Assembly (NCBI GenBank): GCA_019828595.1
Contig: JAHQRK010000015.1
Span: forward strand, 558,001 to 622,000
DNA length: 64,000 bases
Direction: 5' to 3'
Origin: Aphanomyces cochlioides
Taxonomy: Eukaryota > Oomycota > Saprolegniomycetes > Saprolegniales > Verrucalvaceae
Part shown: in pieces, positions 45,174 through 57,211 of the stretch
How the letters are laid out: every line of letters begins with the position of its first letter
Numbering within the stretch: the first letter of the stretch is position 1
Made by a program: the position numbers and the translations under genes
The notes under the pieces: model-generated
Seen by the model: only the letters and a program-made list of their open reading frames with translations
What the model was told of the DNA's origin: nothing
The model's database searches: none

Positions 45174-48100
45174 ATGCAAGCATCCAAGCGGCAGAAAGTC
45201 CAACACGACAAAGATGACGATGAAGCCTCTTCATCGACGTATCCATTCAATTTCCCATTTCCTCCGTATACTATTCAAGAAGATCTCATGAAGCAGATAT
45301 ACGAGACAATCTCACACTCCAAGATTGGCATTTTTGAATCGCCAACAGGAACGGTATGTTTGTGTCGTCCACGGCCAATGTTAATTGCATGCAGGGCAAA
45401 TCGCTCAGTTTAATCTGCGGTGTCTTGGCTTGGCTACGGGATAACACTGATGCGAACGGTGTTTTATTGACTGTGACAAAGGAGCAAGATGCAGAAGCTG
45501 ATGCGACTTCCTCGAACGAACCATCTTGGCTACGTAATTATCAAGCTCCATCCCAATCCACCTCGCAAAGCGCACTGACCGAGCTGTGCGCTAAATTAGA
45601 ACAAATCCGTACGAATCCAAAACATCATCGTATCAAAGATACACGCCTTATGCATGGTGAAACGGGACGTCCTAAGTTATCGAGCACGACAAAGCCTACT
45701 GAAAAGAAAGACAGTGATGGCGACGACATTCATATTGTACCAGCCTATGAGAGTGATCGAGAATCATCCTTGGCTGCTGACAGCGATGAAGACGACGATG
45801 GCAATGGGAAATACATTAATGAGCCGTCTGACTACGGAGTTGTTCAGGTATGTACTCTCGCGATGATGAAATCATTTATTACTTCAAAAGATTTTCTATT
45901 GCAGTCGAACTCATACTCAATTAAGCCAGTTCATTCAAGAGATTAAGAAGACAGCGTTTGGTTCGACAATCCGAACTCTGACACTTGGCGCACGGTAGCT
46001 TCCAGAACGAGGCTCGCCTTGACTGTCTTCCAGGAAATCTCTATGCATTCACCCTGATGTGCGTAAACTGACATCAGATACTGCAATGGCGGATAAATGC
46101 CTTGACATGATTCAGTCTACAACGTCAAAGGCCAAAGGGTGTCCTTACAACGAACGAAACACTCAGAAATATTATCGTCAACATGCACTTGTACAGCATC
46201 GCATTACATTTAGATTGTTGAAAGTGATGTAGGCTCAAGTTCAAGACATTGAAGAGCTTCATGAACTTGGAGATCAAATGTCTAGCTGTGCATACTACGG
46301 GACCCGTTCTGCAATTCCCATGGCTCAAGTTCATTCACAATAGTGACTTTTCTTAAGTGTTATTTAGGTTATTGCGATGCCGTACTCTATGCTTTTGAGC
46401 AAATCGACCCGCGAGTCGATGGGGATCAAGCTCAAGAACAACATTGTCATATTTGACGAAGCTCACAATATTGCTGATGCTGTCAATAACACTTACAGTG
46501 TGGCTGTTACTGGACAAATTGTACTGTTCTTCAATTTCAACAAACATTTAAAGTCATGTAGCTTGTTAAAACGAGACGGCAAATCTGGAGTTATTTCCAG
46601 CGGTAGGTCTATCCCATATTACTCGAATCAATGTCATGAATTTGTAAGCTACGAGAAACGCCTGCAAGGGCGAAACGTATACTATATCAAACAGCTCATG
46701 GCCGTGTTACAAAATTGCCAAAAGTTTCTCACATCGAAGTCAAGCCAAAACGCAATGTTCACAACAACTGACTTTCTGTTTGAGGTACAAATGAAACCTA
46801 GACGTAATACGCCAAAGCTATGATCAGGCAAAGATGGATAACATCAATTTGTTCAAAATTCAGCAGTATTTAGAACGCAGCAAATTGGCTCAAAAGGTTT
46901 GTTGGGCATGACTTTTCAGCAAAAAATCTATTGCTTAGCTGTTAGGTTTTGTTGCGAGTGAAGAAGGCGAGGTGGTAACCCACGTATCACCTCTGCGTAC
47001 AATTGAAGCATTCCTCATGTCCCTGACGACTGCTAACGCGAACGGTCGAGTTCTTGTGACGCAACAGGTTTCAGCTCGTATTTTGGTCAGCGCCGTTCAG
47101 CTTCTATTTAGGAAAAGGAAGATGGGGGGAAAGAAAATTGTTTGAAGTTTATGCTGTTAAATCCTGCTCTGCACTTCGCTGACATTATCGCTGAAGCAAA
47201 ATCTGTCATTTTAGCCGGAGGCACAATGCAACCAGTAGTGCACAAAAAATTTCATGGATATTTGAACTGCGACCTTGTAGGTGTCACAAGTGCTGCACTC
47301 TTTGCTCCTTGGAGTCGATTCATCTAGGATTGATTTATTTTCTTGTGGGCACATTATCCCACCGACAAATTTGACGAGTGGTAGGATAGCACGTGGTTTC
47401 AATTCGATTTGACCTGTAACTTTAGTGGCATTGACTGTTGGGCCAACGAATAAAGAACTTGACTTTACATTTGCGAAGAGGCACTTAAAAGAGGTGCAAG
47501 AACTTCCGTGCCTATTTTTGACGTCAGAGTAGGTGATGGATGAAGTTGGGCGAATCGTATTGAACTTGACGCGTGTTGTTCCTGGTGGCATTGTGTGCTT
47601 CTTTCCATCTTATTCATATGAAAATCAAATTGTAACCCACTGGCAAACTACTGGTAAGCACTTTTCGAGCTGAATTTTGTCGATTGGAGTTATAGGTCAG
47701 CTTTCAGCAATTGAAGTAAAGAAAAAGGTTTTTAGAGAACCTAAATCATCTGCTGAAGTTGACGCTATACTAACGTCGTATGGAAAACAGTGCGATGAGT
47801 CTGGTAATTAACACGCCGATTCTCTCTCTTCAAATATGACAAATCTTCTCTAGGTGCTATTTTGTTCAGCGTTGTTGGAGGTAAAATGTCAGAAGGAATC
47901 AACTTTAGTAACGACCTAGCCCGGTTTCTATGCAAATTAATACCTCCCTGACACGATTTGTAGATGCGTCGTCATGGTGGGCTTGCCATATCCAAACCCC
48001 AACGACCCTGAATTAACGCAGCAAATGGAGTACATGACAAAGAGCGTGCCTGGATTAACAGCTCACGACTTCTACACAAATCTTTGCATGAAGGTACACT

Positions 48101-48337
48101 ACTCCAACATTCACCTGTATTCTAATTGTCTGGAAGGCTGTCAATCAGTCAATTGGTCGTTCGATCCGACACCAGAAGGATTACGCCAGCATTATCCTGC
48201 TGGATCGCCGATACAACACACAAATGATTCGATCGCGCCTGCCCCGGTGGATTAACGACCGTACTGTGCACTATCCGACATTTGGTCCAACCGTTCCACA
48301 CCTTGTTCAATTTTTCAAGCAACACAAAAACGATTGA
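45174..48337 (+). CDS. DDX11: DDX11/ChlR1-like XPD-family Fe-S DNA helicase
   Basis: Multi-exon gene, ATG 45174, stop 48335-48337. [20 protein letters not shown] is the family N-terminus (motif Q area). Walker A is [15 protein letters not shown], split by an intron after PTGT. The Fe-S region has C in [24 protein letters not shown] and SSCAYYG, four cysteines as in DDX11/FANCJ/XPD. The DEAH box is [15 protein letters not shown]. Later exons include [24 protein letters not shown] and [17 protein letters not shown](intron)[11 protein letters not shown], and IGRAIRH is replaced by the usual final-motif segment. DDX11 unwinds forked DNA and supports sister-chromatid cohesion. The acidic insert near 45.72-45.82 kb is variable in the family. 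Some mid-gene introns are approximate. Confidence 0.85.
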
Positions 48338-48436
48338 AACTCTGGTGATATCATGACATCATGAAGAAACTAGCGGTTCATTCACCTTCTTAACAACCTG
48401 GCACGCACGTTGGATGGTGAATATCCGATAAATGCA

Positions 48437-49622
48437 TTAAAGTACGAGCATGCCGTCGCCGTACGAATACCACAAGTAGTCTCGGTCGAGAGCTTCCTTG
48501 TAAATTTGATCGATCAAAATATCGCGAGAGCCGCACATGGCTGCAGTGAGAGTCAAGACAGACGTTTTGGGGTAATGGAAATTCGTGAAGAGGCCGGAAA
48601 GCACCTTGAATTGGTATGGCGGGTAGATAAACAAACTTGCTTCGCCAGAGAGCTCAGCTGGGGCTTCGGGGGCCAAAAATGACTCGGCGCACGTTTCCAA
48701 AACGCGAGTGGCTGTTGTACCAACAGCAATGACACGGCGCTTCTCTTTCAACGCCTTGTGGATCACCGAGCCAGCTTCAACACTGACATGGTATCGTTCA
48801 CGGTCCATTCGATGCTGTTCAATGAATTCCGTGGTGAAACTGCGGAATGTGCCTACATTGTCATCGAGATAAATGTTGAGAGATGGGCAGTTAGACGTAC
48901 CGTAGCCCACATGCAAAGTGACACAAACATGCTCAACGCCAACCTTGCGAAGGCGTTCAAGGAGGGCAGGGTAGAAGTGCAATCCAGCGGTCGGTGCCGC
49001 AATGGCACCTGGTCACAGAATGAGAAAGCAAATATTTGAAAAATGTCACCTGGAACTTGGGCGACAGAAGTTTGGTAAGCCTTTTCGTCTTCCTTATCTG
49101 GCACTCGCTCGACGTACGGTGGCAGAGGCATTTCACCGATGCCAGCCAAGTACTTATGGAGAGGTTGTTCAAGGCCAAAGAGGGATCCACGGTGGACTTC
49201 AGGGTCGCCACCAACAAGTTCATCCATACGAAAGGTTAGTCCACCAGGAAGATGGAGCACGGAGCCAATTTCAACACGAGAGCTCAAGAGCACTTCCATA
49301 TTGGTCGTGACAGTGCAGAGTGGGTCAAGAAAGAGGAAAGAAGTGCAAGCACCGACGATAGGCTCAACCAAACGCACCTGTAGAAGAAGGCCATTAACAC
49401 ATCGCTTCCTCTGTGTCTTACCTGAGCTGGCACAACGCGAGTATCATTCAGGACGAGCAAATCCCCAGGTTGGAGCAGATCGGGCAAAGATTCAAAGCTC
49501 GTATGTTTAATTTCATTTTTCTCCTTGTGAAACACGAGAAGCCTTTGTTCTCCAAAAGGGCGTGGGCGTTGCGCAATGCGCGCAGGAGAGATTTCGAAGT
49601 CGTACAAGGCTTTGGCGCTCAT
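48437..49622 (-). CDS. queA-like: QueA-like S-adenosylmethionine:tRNA ribosyltransferase-isomerase
   Basis: Minus-strand gene, ATG 49620-49622, stop 48437-48439, with introns near 49380-49423 and 49016-49053. The N-terminus reads YDFEISPARIAQRPRPFGEQRLLV and DLLQPGDLLVLNDTRVVPAQ, which is QueA (F-D-LP-LIA..P...R..RLL; DLLVFNNTRVIPAR). The core has IGEMPLPPYV and AIAAPTAGLHF. The C-terminus has VEAGSVIHKALKEKRRVIAVGTTATRVLE, GEASLFIYPPYQFKV, LFTNFHYPKTSVLTLTAAMCG and YLWYSYGDGMLVL. QueA moves the SAM ribosyl group to preQ1-tRNA to form epoxyqueuosine. This bacterial step is not part of the usual eukaryotic queuine-salvage route. Introns show it is a genuine nuclear gene. No targeting peptide is evident. 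Confidence 0.88.
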
Positions 49623-51045
49623 CTTCACTGGTCACGACGGCGAGTCTGTTGACCACTGCGAACAAACCAATCAAAGTGCATTGGAATGGGTGCTGACAAC
49701 CAAAAGTAAAGTGTAAATTGCAGTTTTTCTAGTCATCGTTTACTTAAGAATATATATGTCCTCTATGAAAACGAGATGGCATGACAACCTTCTCGAACTT
49801 CGTGTGACAGTGCTTTTGGGTTGAGGCCACTGAGGTGGGACTGTGTACTACTACGTAGTACCGGATACTAATTAATTCCTTGTCATCTTCAACGCATGCG
49901 AGACATCTTTTGAATGTATTAGCCTGCACGCACGTTACACTTGGTCGATCCGCTATCACCGGTTTATTGTGGCTAGTTTCCTTTCAGTCAGCCCTGTGCG
50001 TGAAGCTGTTTGGGCGCTTTGGATGATGAATATTGCTTCTATCCATGTGAATCAACAAGTGACAGCCTGCTTGTGGGTGGCTAACTTTATACATGCATGG
50101 TGACGCTGGGGGGGGCTTCAGCAGATTACCTCGCAAGCCCCGTTCCTGAAAGTTGAATAGGAATTGTGCAATGTTGAATACGATGAGGCTCCATTGACGT
50201 GGCAAAATTCTTGGCTGCACATTGACTACTCGATGAGAGATAATTCATATCAAGAAACGCAATGGTTTGATTGCGCATCTTAATTGCCAATGGCCGAGAG
50301 GTCGAGAGCCCCTTAACTTAATTCTTCTTCCAACGTCTGCTTCAAAGGATGTCGTTGTCAACCAAAGTGCTGAGAATGGTGAACCAAACTTCCGAGCTCG
50401 ACCACTTTCTTTCCAAGCTACTGATTTCCAGCAAAGCTCTGAGCAGTATTTATGTGTAGGATTGAAATCTCATTTCCGACGTCGCGACTTCAGGCGTTAG
50501 GTCGGTCAACTTGTCGTTGTCGACTTCTTCGCGACCTCAGATCAAGTTTGAGTTTACTAGTGGAACCTATTAGTAGTCCATGGTGCTACCTAATGCCATT
50601 GTTGACCGTTCTATTTGTAACATTCGAAGTTCGGAGTATTACCACTTTTGGTGATATGGCAATCAATGTGGTGCACGTTGTTCGACAGTCTCTCTCACAG
50701 ACTATCCTCAGTGGTTTGAGGTATACATTTCAATAGCGTGGTCATGAAGTAACTTATCCACCAAGTTGCCAACCTACGCGGTGAGGTTATCAAGAGACGC
50801 GGGGCATTTCACAATTATTCATCAATGATTGGTTGAAACGCAATAAAATTCATATTAGTTTTAGCCAATGAAATGCTACAAGATTGCAACCGAAGCTCGG
50901 AACCGAAGTTCGAAGGAACCGAATAATCCAACCAGGAGAATCGCCGAACCGTCTCGAAGCTTGAATTGTTCGACTGGTTTTTGGACCACTGAAAAATCTC
51001 CCCGTGAATCTTCCTCCACTTCGAAATTTGCGCAGAAAGGTGGAG
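49623..51045. other. 1.4-kb intergenic region before the ABCC gene
   Basis: Only short frames without recognisable motifs. TACTACGTAGTA (a 12-bp palindrome) lies near 49847. CCAAT boxes in both orientations (ATTGGTTGAAAC and TAGCCAATGAAA) flank about 50828-50872, about 175 bp before the ABCC start, and may be its promoter. Confidence 0.4.
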
Positions 51046-54000
51046 ATGGCGAGTCTTCACCGCAAGGAAGAGCGCTTGCCGCTGCTCGACAAATCGACGG
51101 CGGACCATGGATTGGGTGACAAAAGTCCATCTGAACTTGGTGGTTGCTGGAGCAACGTGTTCTTTTCGTGGTTGACCCCGCTTTTGGATCTTGGCAACAA
51201 ACGACCACTCGAGTTTGATGACTTGTACCAATTGAACGCTGACGACCGCGCTGTCCACATCTACAAGACTTTTAAGAAGTATTGGGATATTGAAATGACG
51301 AAACCAAAGCCGCGATTGTGGTGGGCTCTTGCAAGATCTTTTGGTGGACAATTTATTATTGCCGGTTTTCTTAAGCTTATCCACGACTCATTGCAATTTG
51401 TGGGCCCAATGGTTATCAAGTACATTATTGCTTTCTTGAGCGACCCGTCTGCTGATCTTAGCACGGGGTTGTATTTCGCCTTGGCTATTTTCGTCTCCGG
51501 TGTTGTGCAATCGTTTTCATTGCGCCAATACTTTTTCCTGTGCTTTGAGACTGGTCTTCGATTCCGCTCGGCAGTCGTCACGGCCGTGTACCAAAAGTCT
51601 CTCGTCCTGGCTGCCTCTGCGAAAGCGAAGAAATCGACTGGTGAAATCACGAACTTAATGAGTATAGATGCTCAACGTCTCCAAGAAATTACGAATTACC
51701 TCCACGCAATCTGGTATGCTCTGTTCCAAATTTGCATTTCGTCCTTCTTGTTGTACTTGCAATTGGGTGTTGCATTTATTGCTGGTGTAATTGTCATGTT
51801 GTTGGTTATCCCCACGACCGCTGCAATTTCTCGAATGATGCGTTCTTTGCAACGTGCTCTCATGGAAGTGAAGGATGAACGTGTGAAGGTTGTTTACGAA
51901 GTGTTGAGTGGCATCAAGGTCATCAAATTGCAAGCTTGGGAAAATTCTTTCACGAACCGTGTCATGCAATTCCGCAGCAACGAATTGGATCGTTTGCGCA
52001 CGTATATTTACGCACGTTCGGGCTCAAGCATGGTATTCAACGGCGTGCCCTCCCTTGTCACAGTTGCCTCGTTTTTTGCTTACATTTACTTGGGCAACTC
52101 GTTAGATGTCGGTACTGCTCTGACGTCCCTTTCTCTTTTCAACATTTTGCGTTTTCCATTGTTCATGTTGCCCAACGTTATCAACTCTCTCGTTGAAGCG
52201 CAAGTCAGTTTTGGACGTTTGGAAGAGTATTTCATGATGGAAGAACGTGACCTTGTGACTCCTGGACCTTTGACTGAAACTGGTGTGCTTGTGCAGCATG
52301 CTGATTTTGAATGGGATGGTGCTGCTGAACTGGAAACTGCCGAAAACAATGAAGGTCCTATCTTGCGTGATATCCACTTGAAATTGAAGGATAACACGTT
52401 GTGCGCCGTGGTTGGTGCCGTCGGATCAGGCAAAAGTACTTTGATCTCCGGCATCTTAGGCGATGCGCGTTGCGCGAGAGGTAAACCTACACTTTGAAAT
52501 GAAGGACTTAGTTTCCATAGGCCAAGTGAATCGCTTTGGATCCGTGGCGTATGTGAGTCAACAACCGTTTATTCAAAACGCTACTTTGAAAGACAATATC
52601 ACTTTTGGCCTCGCGTTTGATCACGCTCGATACCAAAACGCCATTCGAGTGAGTTCATTAGCCGAAGACTTGAAGATTTTACCTGGTGGTGACATGACTG
52701 AGATCGGCGAAAAGGGTATCAACTTGAGTGGTGGACAACGTACCCGCGTTGCCATTGCTCGTGCCGTTTATCAAGGTAAGTCTAATCACGAAATCATACA
52801 GTGTTTGACAATGCTCACGTAGATGCTGATATCTACCTTTTGGATGACCCTCTTGCTGCTGTTGACGCTCACGTTGGCTCTGACATTTTCAAGCAATGTA
52901 TAAAGACGGCTTTGGCAGGAAAGCTAATTATTTTGGTCACGAATGGTCTCAACTTCCTCAAGGACTGTGACTCAGTTGTTGTGTTGGAACGTGGTCATGT
53001 CGTTGAATCCGGCACCTTCCAAGATTTGGTTCAGCAGCCTGGCGGGGTGTTGGCCAAGATGATGGAAAGTGTCCAAGAAGCGCCTGAAAAAGAAGAAAGC
53101 GAGGCCGTTGAAGGAGACGAAGAAAATGCTGAAGAACATGGCCATCAACGAGAACGCACTGAATCGAACCGCAGTGAAATTGATGGCGAAGCAAACAATG
53201 GTGCTTTGATAGCTGACGAAGACCGCAGTGTGGGTGACGTGCCATGGTCTGCATACCAAGTTTGGATTAACGCTTGCGGTGGTTATGGCATGGGCTTCCT
53301 CGTGATCTTCATGTACATCCTGACAAACTTTGTCAACTTGTCCGCCACTTTTTGGCTCTCTTACTGGAGTGAAAATGCCACTGACGCTGCCCATAGCCAG
53401 TACTACTACCTCTACATCTACATGGCTTTCAGTGGTGGTGTTATTTTGATGATGTTCGTCCAAAGTATCACGTTGTACGTCACTGGATTGCGCGGCTCGA
53501 CACTCATGTTCAATCAATTGTTGACACGTGTCTTGCGCGCTCCCATGTCGTTTTTCGACACGACTCCACTTGGCCGTATCGTGAACCGCATGAGTAAGGA
53601 TGTCTACGCTATCGACGAAACGATTCCTGCTAACTGGGGTATGCTTTTTGGTACCGTTTTTAGTGTGTTGACGACGATCTGCACTGTTGTGTACGTCACA
53701 CCATGGTTTTCCATCATTTTGATCCCCTTGGCGATTCTTTACTACGTCAGTCAGCGATACTTTATCAAAACGTCCCGTGAATTGCAACGTCTGGACAGCA
53801 TCTCGCGTTCGCCTGTGTATGCATTGCTGACCGAAACTTTGGAAGGTTTGCCAACGATCCGTGCTTTTGGTGCTGAAAATCAATTTGCTGCCCGAAACGA
53901 ATACATGCTTGATCGCAACCAACGCGCGTACTTCTTGAATTTTAGCGCAAACTGCTGGTTAGCTTTGCGCTTGGAATTTGCAGGTACCATGGTCGCAACC

Positions 54001-54981
54001 GCTGCTGCTGTCGCTGCTGTCCTCGGTCATGAAGCCAATGCCGGTGTTGCTTTCGCTGGTTTGGCTGGTGTTTCCTTGTCATATGCCTTTAGCGTCACTC
54101 AAAGTCTTAACTGGAGTGTGCGCATGTTGAGTACGATCCAAACCCAGATGGTCAGTGTCGAGCGCATCAACACTTACACCAGCATGGATGTTGAAGCTGA
54201 ACTCAAGGCTGAACCCCTCAAGCAACTCGAGTTGGAGAACGCTAAGTGGCCAGCTACTGGTACGCTCACCTTTTCGGGTGTGGACTTGCGCTACCGCCCT
54301 GGCCTTCCTCGTGTCTTGCGCAAGCTTACATTTACCATCAAAGCACGAGAGAAGATCGGTATCGTTGGCCGCACCGGTGCTGGTAAGTCGTCGTTGGTTG
54401 TGGCACTCATGCGTCTGGTCGAACTCGATGCCGGGCAAATCACCATGGATGGTGTTGACATTTCCACGATCGGATTGCACGATCTACGAGACAAGATCTC
54501 CATCATTCCTCAAGACCCTGTCCTCTTCTCTGGCACTATTCGCTCCAATTTGGACCCATTCGACCGATACGACGACGATGCTCTTTGGACGGCCATCAAG
54601 CGTGCGAACTTGCACAATGCGGTTGCGTCGTTGGATGCCAAGGTCGACGAACGTGGCCAAAACTTCAGCGTGGGTGAGCGTCAGTTGATTTGTATCGCCC
54701 GAGCTTTGCTGAAGAAATCCAAGGTGATCCTCATGGACGAAGCGACGGCTTCGATTGACCCGAACACGGATCGTCTTATCCAAGAGAGCATTCGTGAGTC
54801 GTTCAAAGACTGCACGTGCCTCACGATTGCGCATCGTATCAATACGATTTTGGACAGTGATCGCATTTTGGTGATGGACAAGGGCAGTGCGGCTGAATTT
54901 GACTCGCCAAAGGAGTTGCTCAAGAACCCGAAGGGTATTTTCACCAATTTGGTCGAGCATTGGCGTGACGACAACGAGTAA
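51046..54981 (+). CDS. ABCC/MRP-type multidrug transporter, copy 1 (full length)
   Basis: Three exons with introns near 52481-52530 and 52775-52822 encode about 1,280 residues from MASLHRKEERLPLLD to stop 54979-54981. There is no TMD0; the protein opens with WSNVFFSWLTPLLDLGNKR, as short MRPs (ABCC4-like) do. Each half has six membrane spans. NBD1 has GAVGSGKST, the LSGGQ signature and IYLLDDPLAAVD. NBD2 has GRTGAGKSS, an FSVGERQ signature and VILMDEATASID, and the degenerate NBD1/canonical NBD2 asymmetry of the C family is visible. Likely exports organic anions or conjugates across the plasma or vacuolar membrane. The last about 580 bp are identical to the second copy at 62.4 kb. Convergent with ceramidase A, 45 bp apart. 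Confidence 0.92.
54383..54964. repeat. Inverted repeat partner of 62437-63018 (ABCC NBD2)
   Basis: This stretch of NBD2 is the reverse complement of 62437-63018 (paired positions sum to 117401), with no difference seen in the encoded protein over about 190 codons, while coding sequence on either side differs. It is a homogenised block, probably from gene conversion. Confidence 0.7.
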
Positions 54982-55026
54982 ATAGTACATAGCTGTGTTT
55001 GCATAAAGGAAAATCCAATGTTGATT

Positions 55027-57087
55027 TCATTGCACATCGTAAACTAACGCGCGACTGATTGTTTTATCCGATACAAAACTACACCACAATGAAGCTGAAA
55101 CACCTTCGTACGATTTGATCTCCCCAACCAATGGCTTGGAAAATCCGCGATGACGAAGACGATAGGTGCCAGGAACTGACACGGGACTGCCTGATCGCAA
55201 CACCCATTCGCACTCACTATTGCTCTCGGTAACGCCAAGACGCGTCCAGCGGAAACGAACATCCCAATGAGCATCAGTCAAGTATGTCTTGTAGGTTCCC
55301 GTGGCCGCATCGAGCTTTTCGACATCACAGAATGACGCCACGAGCTGCAGTCTGTTCTTGGGATGTCCTCCGACAAAGCTAGCTTTAACGCTCGATCCGA
55401 TCGTGTAGCTCTTTTGAACATCAGTTCGTACTGAGCCAAAGCCTTTTCCAATCGGATTGGTGTCCCAGACGACGCCAGTTTGGACATTCAAGAGTTTAGA
55501 GCGATCAAACGTTCGAGGGAGAGGGCCTAATGCGAGAGGAATCGACGGATTAGCAATCGATGCAGCCACACGATTGAGCTCTTGCTGCACGGCTGCCAAT
55601 TGATTTGGACCGAAATGAGTCGACGCGCCTTCGTAGTTTTGCGCCAAGTATTCTTCCCGCGTCGTCATGTACTGCGCGTACGCATTGCTCACGGCGGCAA
55701 CTTCCACTTCACTGACCAAACCATTGAGAGCAGCTTTGACGGATTTGCGAATTCGACGGCCAGACATGGTCGACACTTCGAACGGCAAGGAAGCGATGGC
55801 GAATTGACCCAGTTTGATAATCTGGACCGGCAACACTTCAGGCGACCACGGCACAGGCTCCATGATGCCAGACGCAAGCAAGGGAACTTTGTTCTTGGTG
55901 TGGCAGTCTTGAAGCCATTGCGGCGTTGGTTTGATCACAAACGACAGAGCCTGGAACAATGGATTGGCTTTCAAGTTGCCCTCTGTGAACTCTGACAGAG
56001 CGCGGCCGTCTTCAGTGCCAGCCGCGAAATTCTGGCCCAAGACGGCCGGACAAGTTCGATGAGCGTATGGATCTTCCGGCGTCGGCTGGACACCTTTCAA
56101 CGTCACGTTGGAGAAATCCACGTACGACAGCTTGCCAACGATCGATCCCGTGATCTGCTCACTCGGACTCGACAACAACTCCAAGATCTTGTTGGCTTGA
56201 CGCGTGCCGATGATCTCCGCATTCTGGATGTCGTTCAATCCTTCGCCAGAGAACGTGCCGTTGCCATTGTCAATGCGGTTCGGACTCACATCCGCGGCAT
56301 TCGAGATGCCAAGCGCGACGATCACCTTGTCGTTGAAATGAGTCTCGACTGTGAACATGGCATAGCCCTTGTTGTCGCCACTGATGAGGTAGTTCTTCTG
56401 GGTCAAACTCGTGGGATGGACGGGATAGAAGGCCCACACGCCACGCGAACCACCGGTGGAGTCCAAGAACTGCAGCAAGCGCATGTCGTAGTCTCGGTTG
56501 TCTTCGTACTGAGCGCGTTCGTCGGCTGGATTGGCTTCATATGCTGGCGGCGATCGGTTTCGGCCGCCGTCGGGGATCTTCCCCTTGTTGAATCGAATCG
56601 TGCCAGGAGCAATGCTGTTGTGCGCTTGGTCGACGGCTTTCAAGATGCCATTGACAATCGCTTGGAAGGTTTCATCAATGTAGCCAAGAATCGACACATC
56701 GTACATGAAATATGCCGAGCTACCACCAGGAGTGGCGTGGGTGTGGATAGCATGGAGGATGACGTTCTGTTCCGTGTAGAGAGTGCCGTACTTGGCGGCG
56801 AGTTGCTTGACAACTTCTTGATGGACGAGTTGGAAGATGGCCAAGACATCGCAGTTGACGAGGAGGACTCGGCTGTTGGTCGCGTCGTCTTGGACGACAA
56901 ACGCTCGAGCGTACTGTCGGTTGAGAATTCCCGCGGATTTTTGAGAGGTGTCGGCATATCCCATCATGACGACTTCCGCCGCAGGGCCGGTGATGTCGGC
57001 CTTGCCGACACCAATGCGGTAATTTTGACCGCAGACAACATGTAGCAAGAGAGCCAAGAGCGTATAAGCTGTGCAAATTGCTCGCAT
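55027..57087 (-). CDS. Neutral ceramidase, copy A, altered C-terminus
   Basis: Single long exon, ATG 57085-57087, stop 55027-55029, about 686 residues. Signal peptide MRAICTAYTLLALLLHVVCG. Family blocks: YRIGVGKADITGPAAEVVMMGYADTSQKSAG; HAIHTHATPGGSS (zinc-binding His pair); AFYPVHPTSLTQ; ALGISNAADVSPNR (the S-containing DVSPN active-site segment); NAYAQYMTTREEYLAQNYEGAST; and an Ig-like C-terminal domain (SFVGGHPKNRLQ). The enzyme cleaves ceramide into sphingosine and fatty acid and is secreted or membrane-bound. It is nearly identical to copy B, except for the signal peptide and the last 25 residues. Its end (SASLWCSFV...) looks like a four-base loss after SAS relative to SASFDVV-stop. A longer in-frame upstream extension (from 57411) is rejected. 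Confidence 0.9.
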   Translation of the reverse strand: MRAICTAYTLLALLLHVVCGQNYRIGVGKADITGPAAEVVMMGYADTSQKSAGILNRQYARAFVVQDDATNSRVLLVNCDVLAIFQLVHQEVVKQLAAKYGTLYTEQNVILHAIHTHATPGGSSAYFMYDVSILGYIDETFQAIVNGILKAVDQAHNSIAPGTIRFNKGKIPDGGRNRSPPAYEANPADERAQYEDNRDYDMRLLQFLDSTGGSRGVWAFYPVHPTSLTQKNYLISGDNKGYAMFTVETHFNDKVIVALGISNAADVSPNRIDNGNGTFSGEGLNDIQNAEIIGTRQANKILELLSSPSEQITGSIVGKLSYVDFSNVTLKGVQPTPEDPYAHRTCPAVLGQNFAAGTEDGRALSEFTEGNLKANPLFQALSFVIKPTPQWLQDCHTKNKVPLLASGIMEPVPWSPEVLPVQIIKLGQFAIASLPFEVSTMSGRRIRKSVKAALNGLVSEVEVAAVSNAYAQYMTTREEYLAQNYEGASTHFGPNQLAAVQQELNRVAASIANPSIPLALGPLPRTFDRSKLLNVQTGVVWDTNPIGKGFGSVRTDVQKSYTIGSSVKASFVGGHPKNRLQLVASFCDVEKLDAATGTYKTYLTDAHWDVRFRWTRLGVTESNSECEWVLRSGSPVSVPGTYRLRHRGFSKPLVGEIKSYEGVSASLWCSFVSDKTISRALVYDVQ

Positions 57088-57211
57088 CGCGGAACTTCTT
57101 CTCGACTGAGCGATTTGCAGAATGGACGACCGTGTCGCGGGACTGTGCTTGGTCGTACAGTTGTCCCAGACTTTCCAGTCTCCTGCAAGTTCAAGTCCGT
57201 CTTGGGACATA

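Noticed and set aside
49620..49628. Start of QueA two codons upstream
   Set aside because: The upstream codon is GTG; ATG 49622 fits a eukaryotic gene and the family N-terminus.
52972..53922. 316-residue minus-strand ORF
   Set aside because: Antisense to ABCC copy 1, whose membrane and ATPase motifs are unambiguous; its composition (Gln/Asn/His-rich) is typical of a shadow.
56059..57045. 328-residue plus-strand ORF and its twin on the minus strand at 58400-59422
   Set aside because: Both are antisense shadows of the two near-identical ceramidase genes. They match each other only because the sense genes do.
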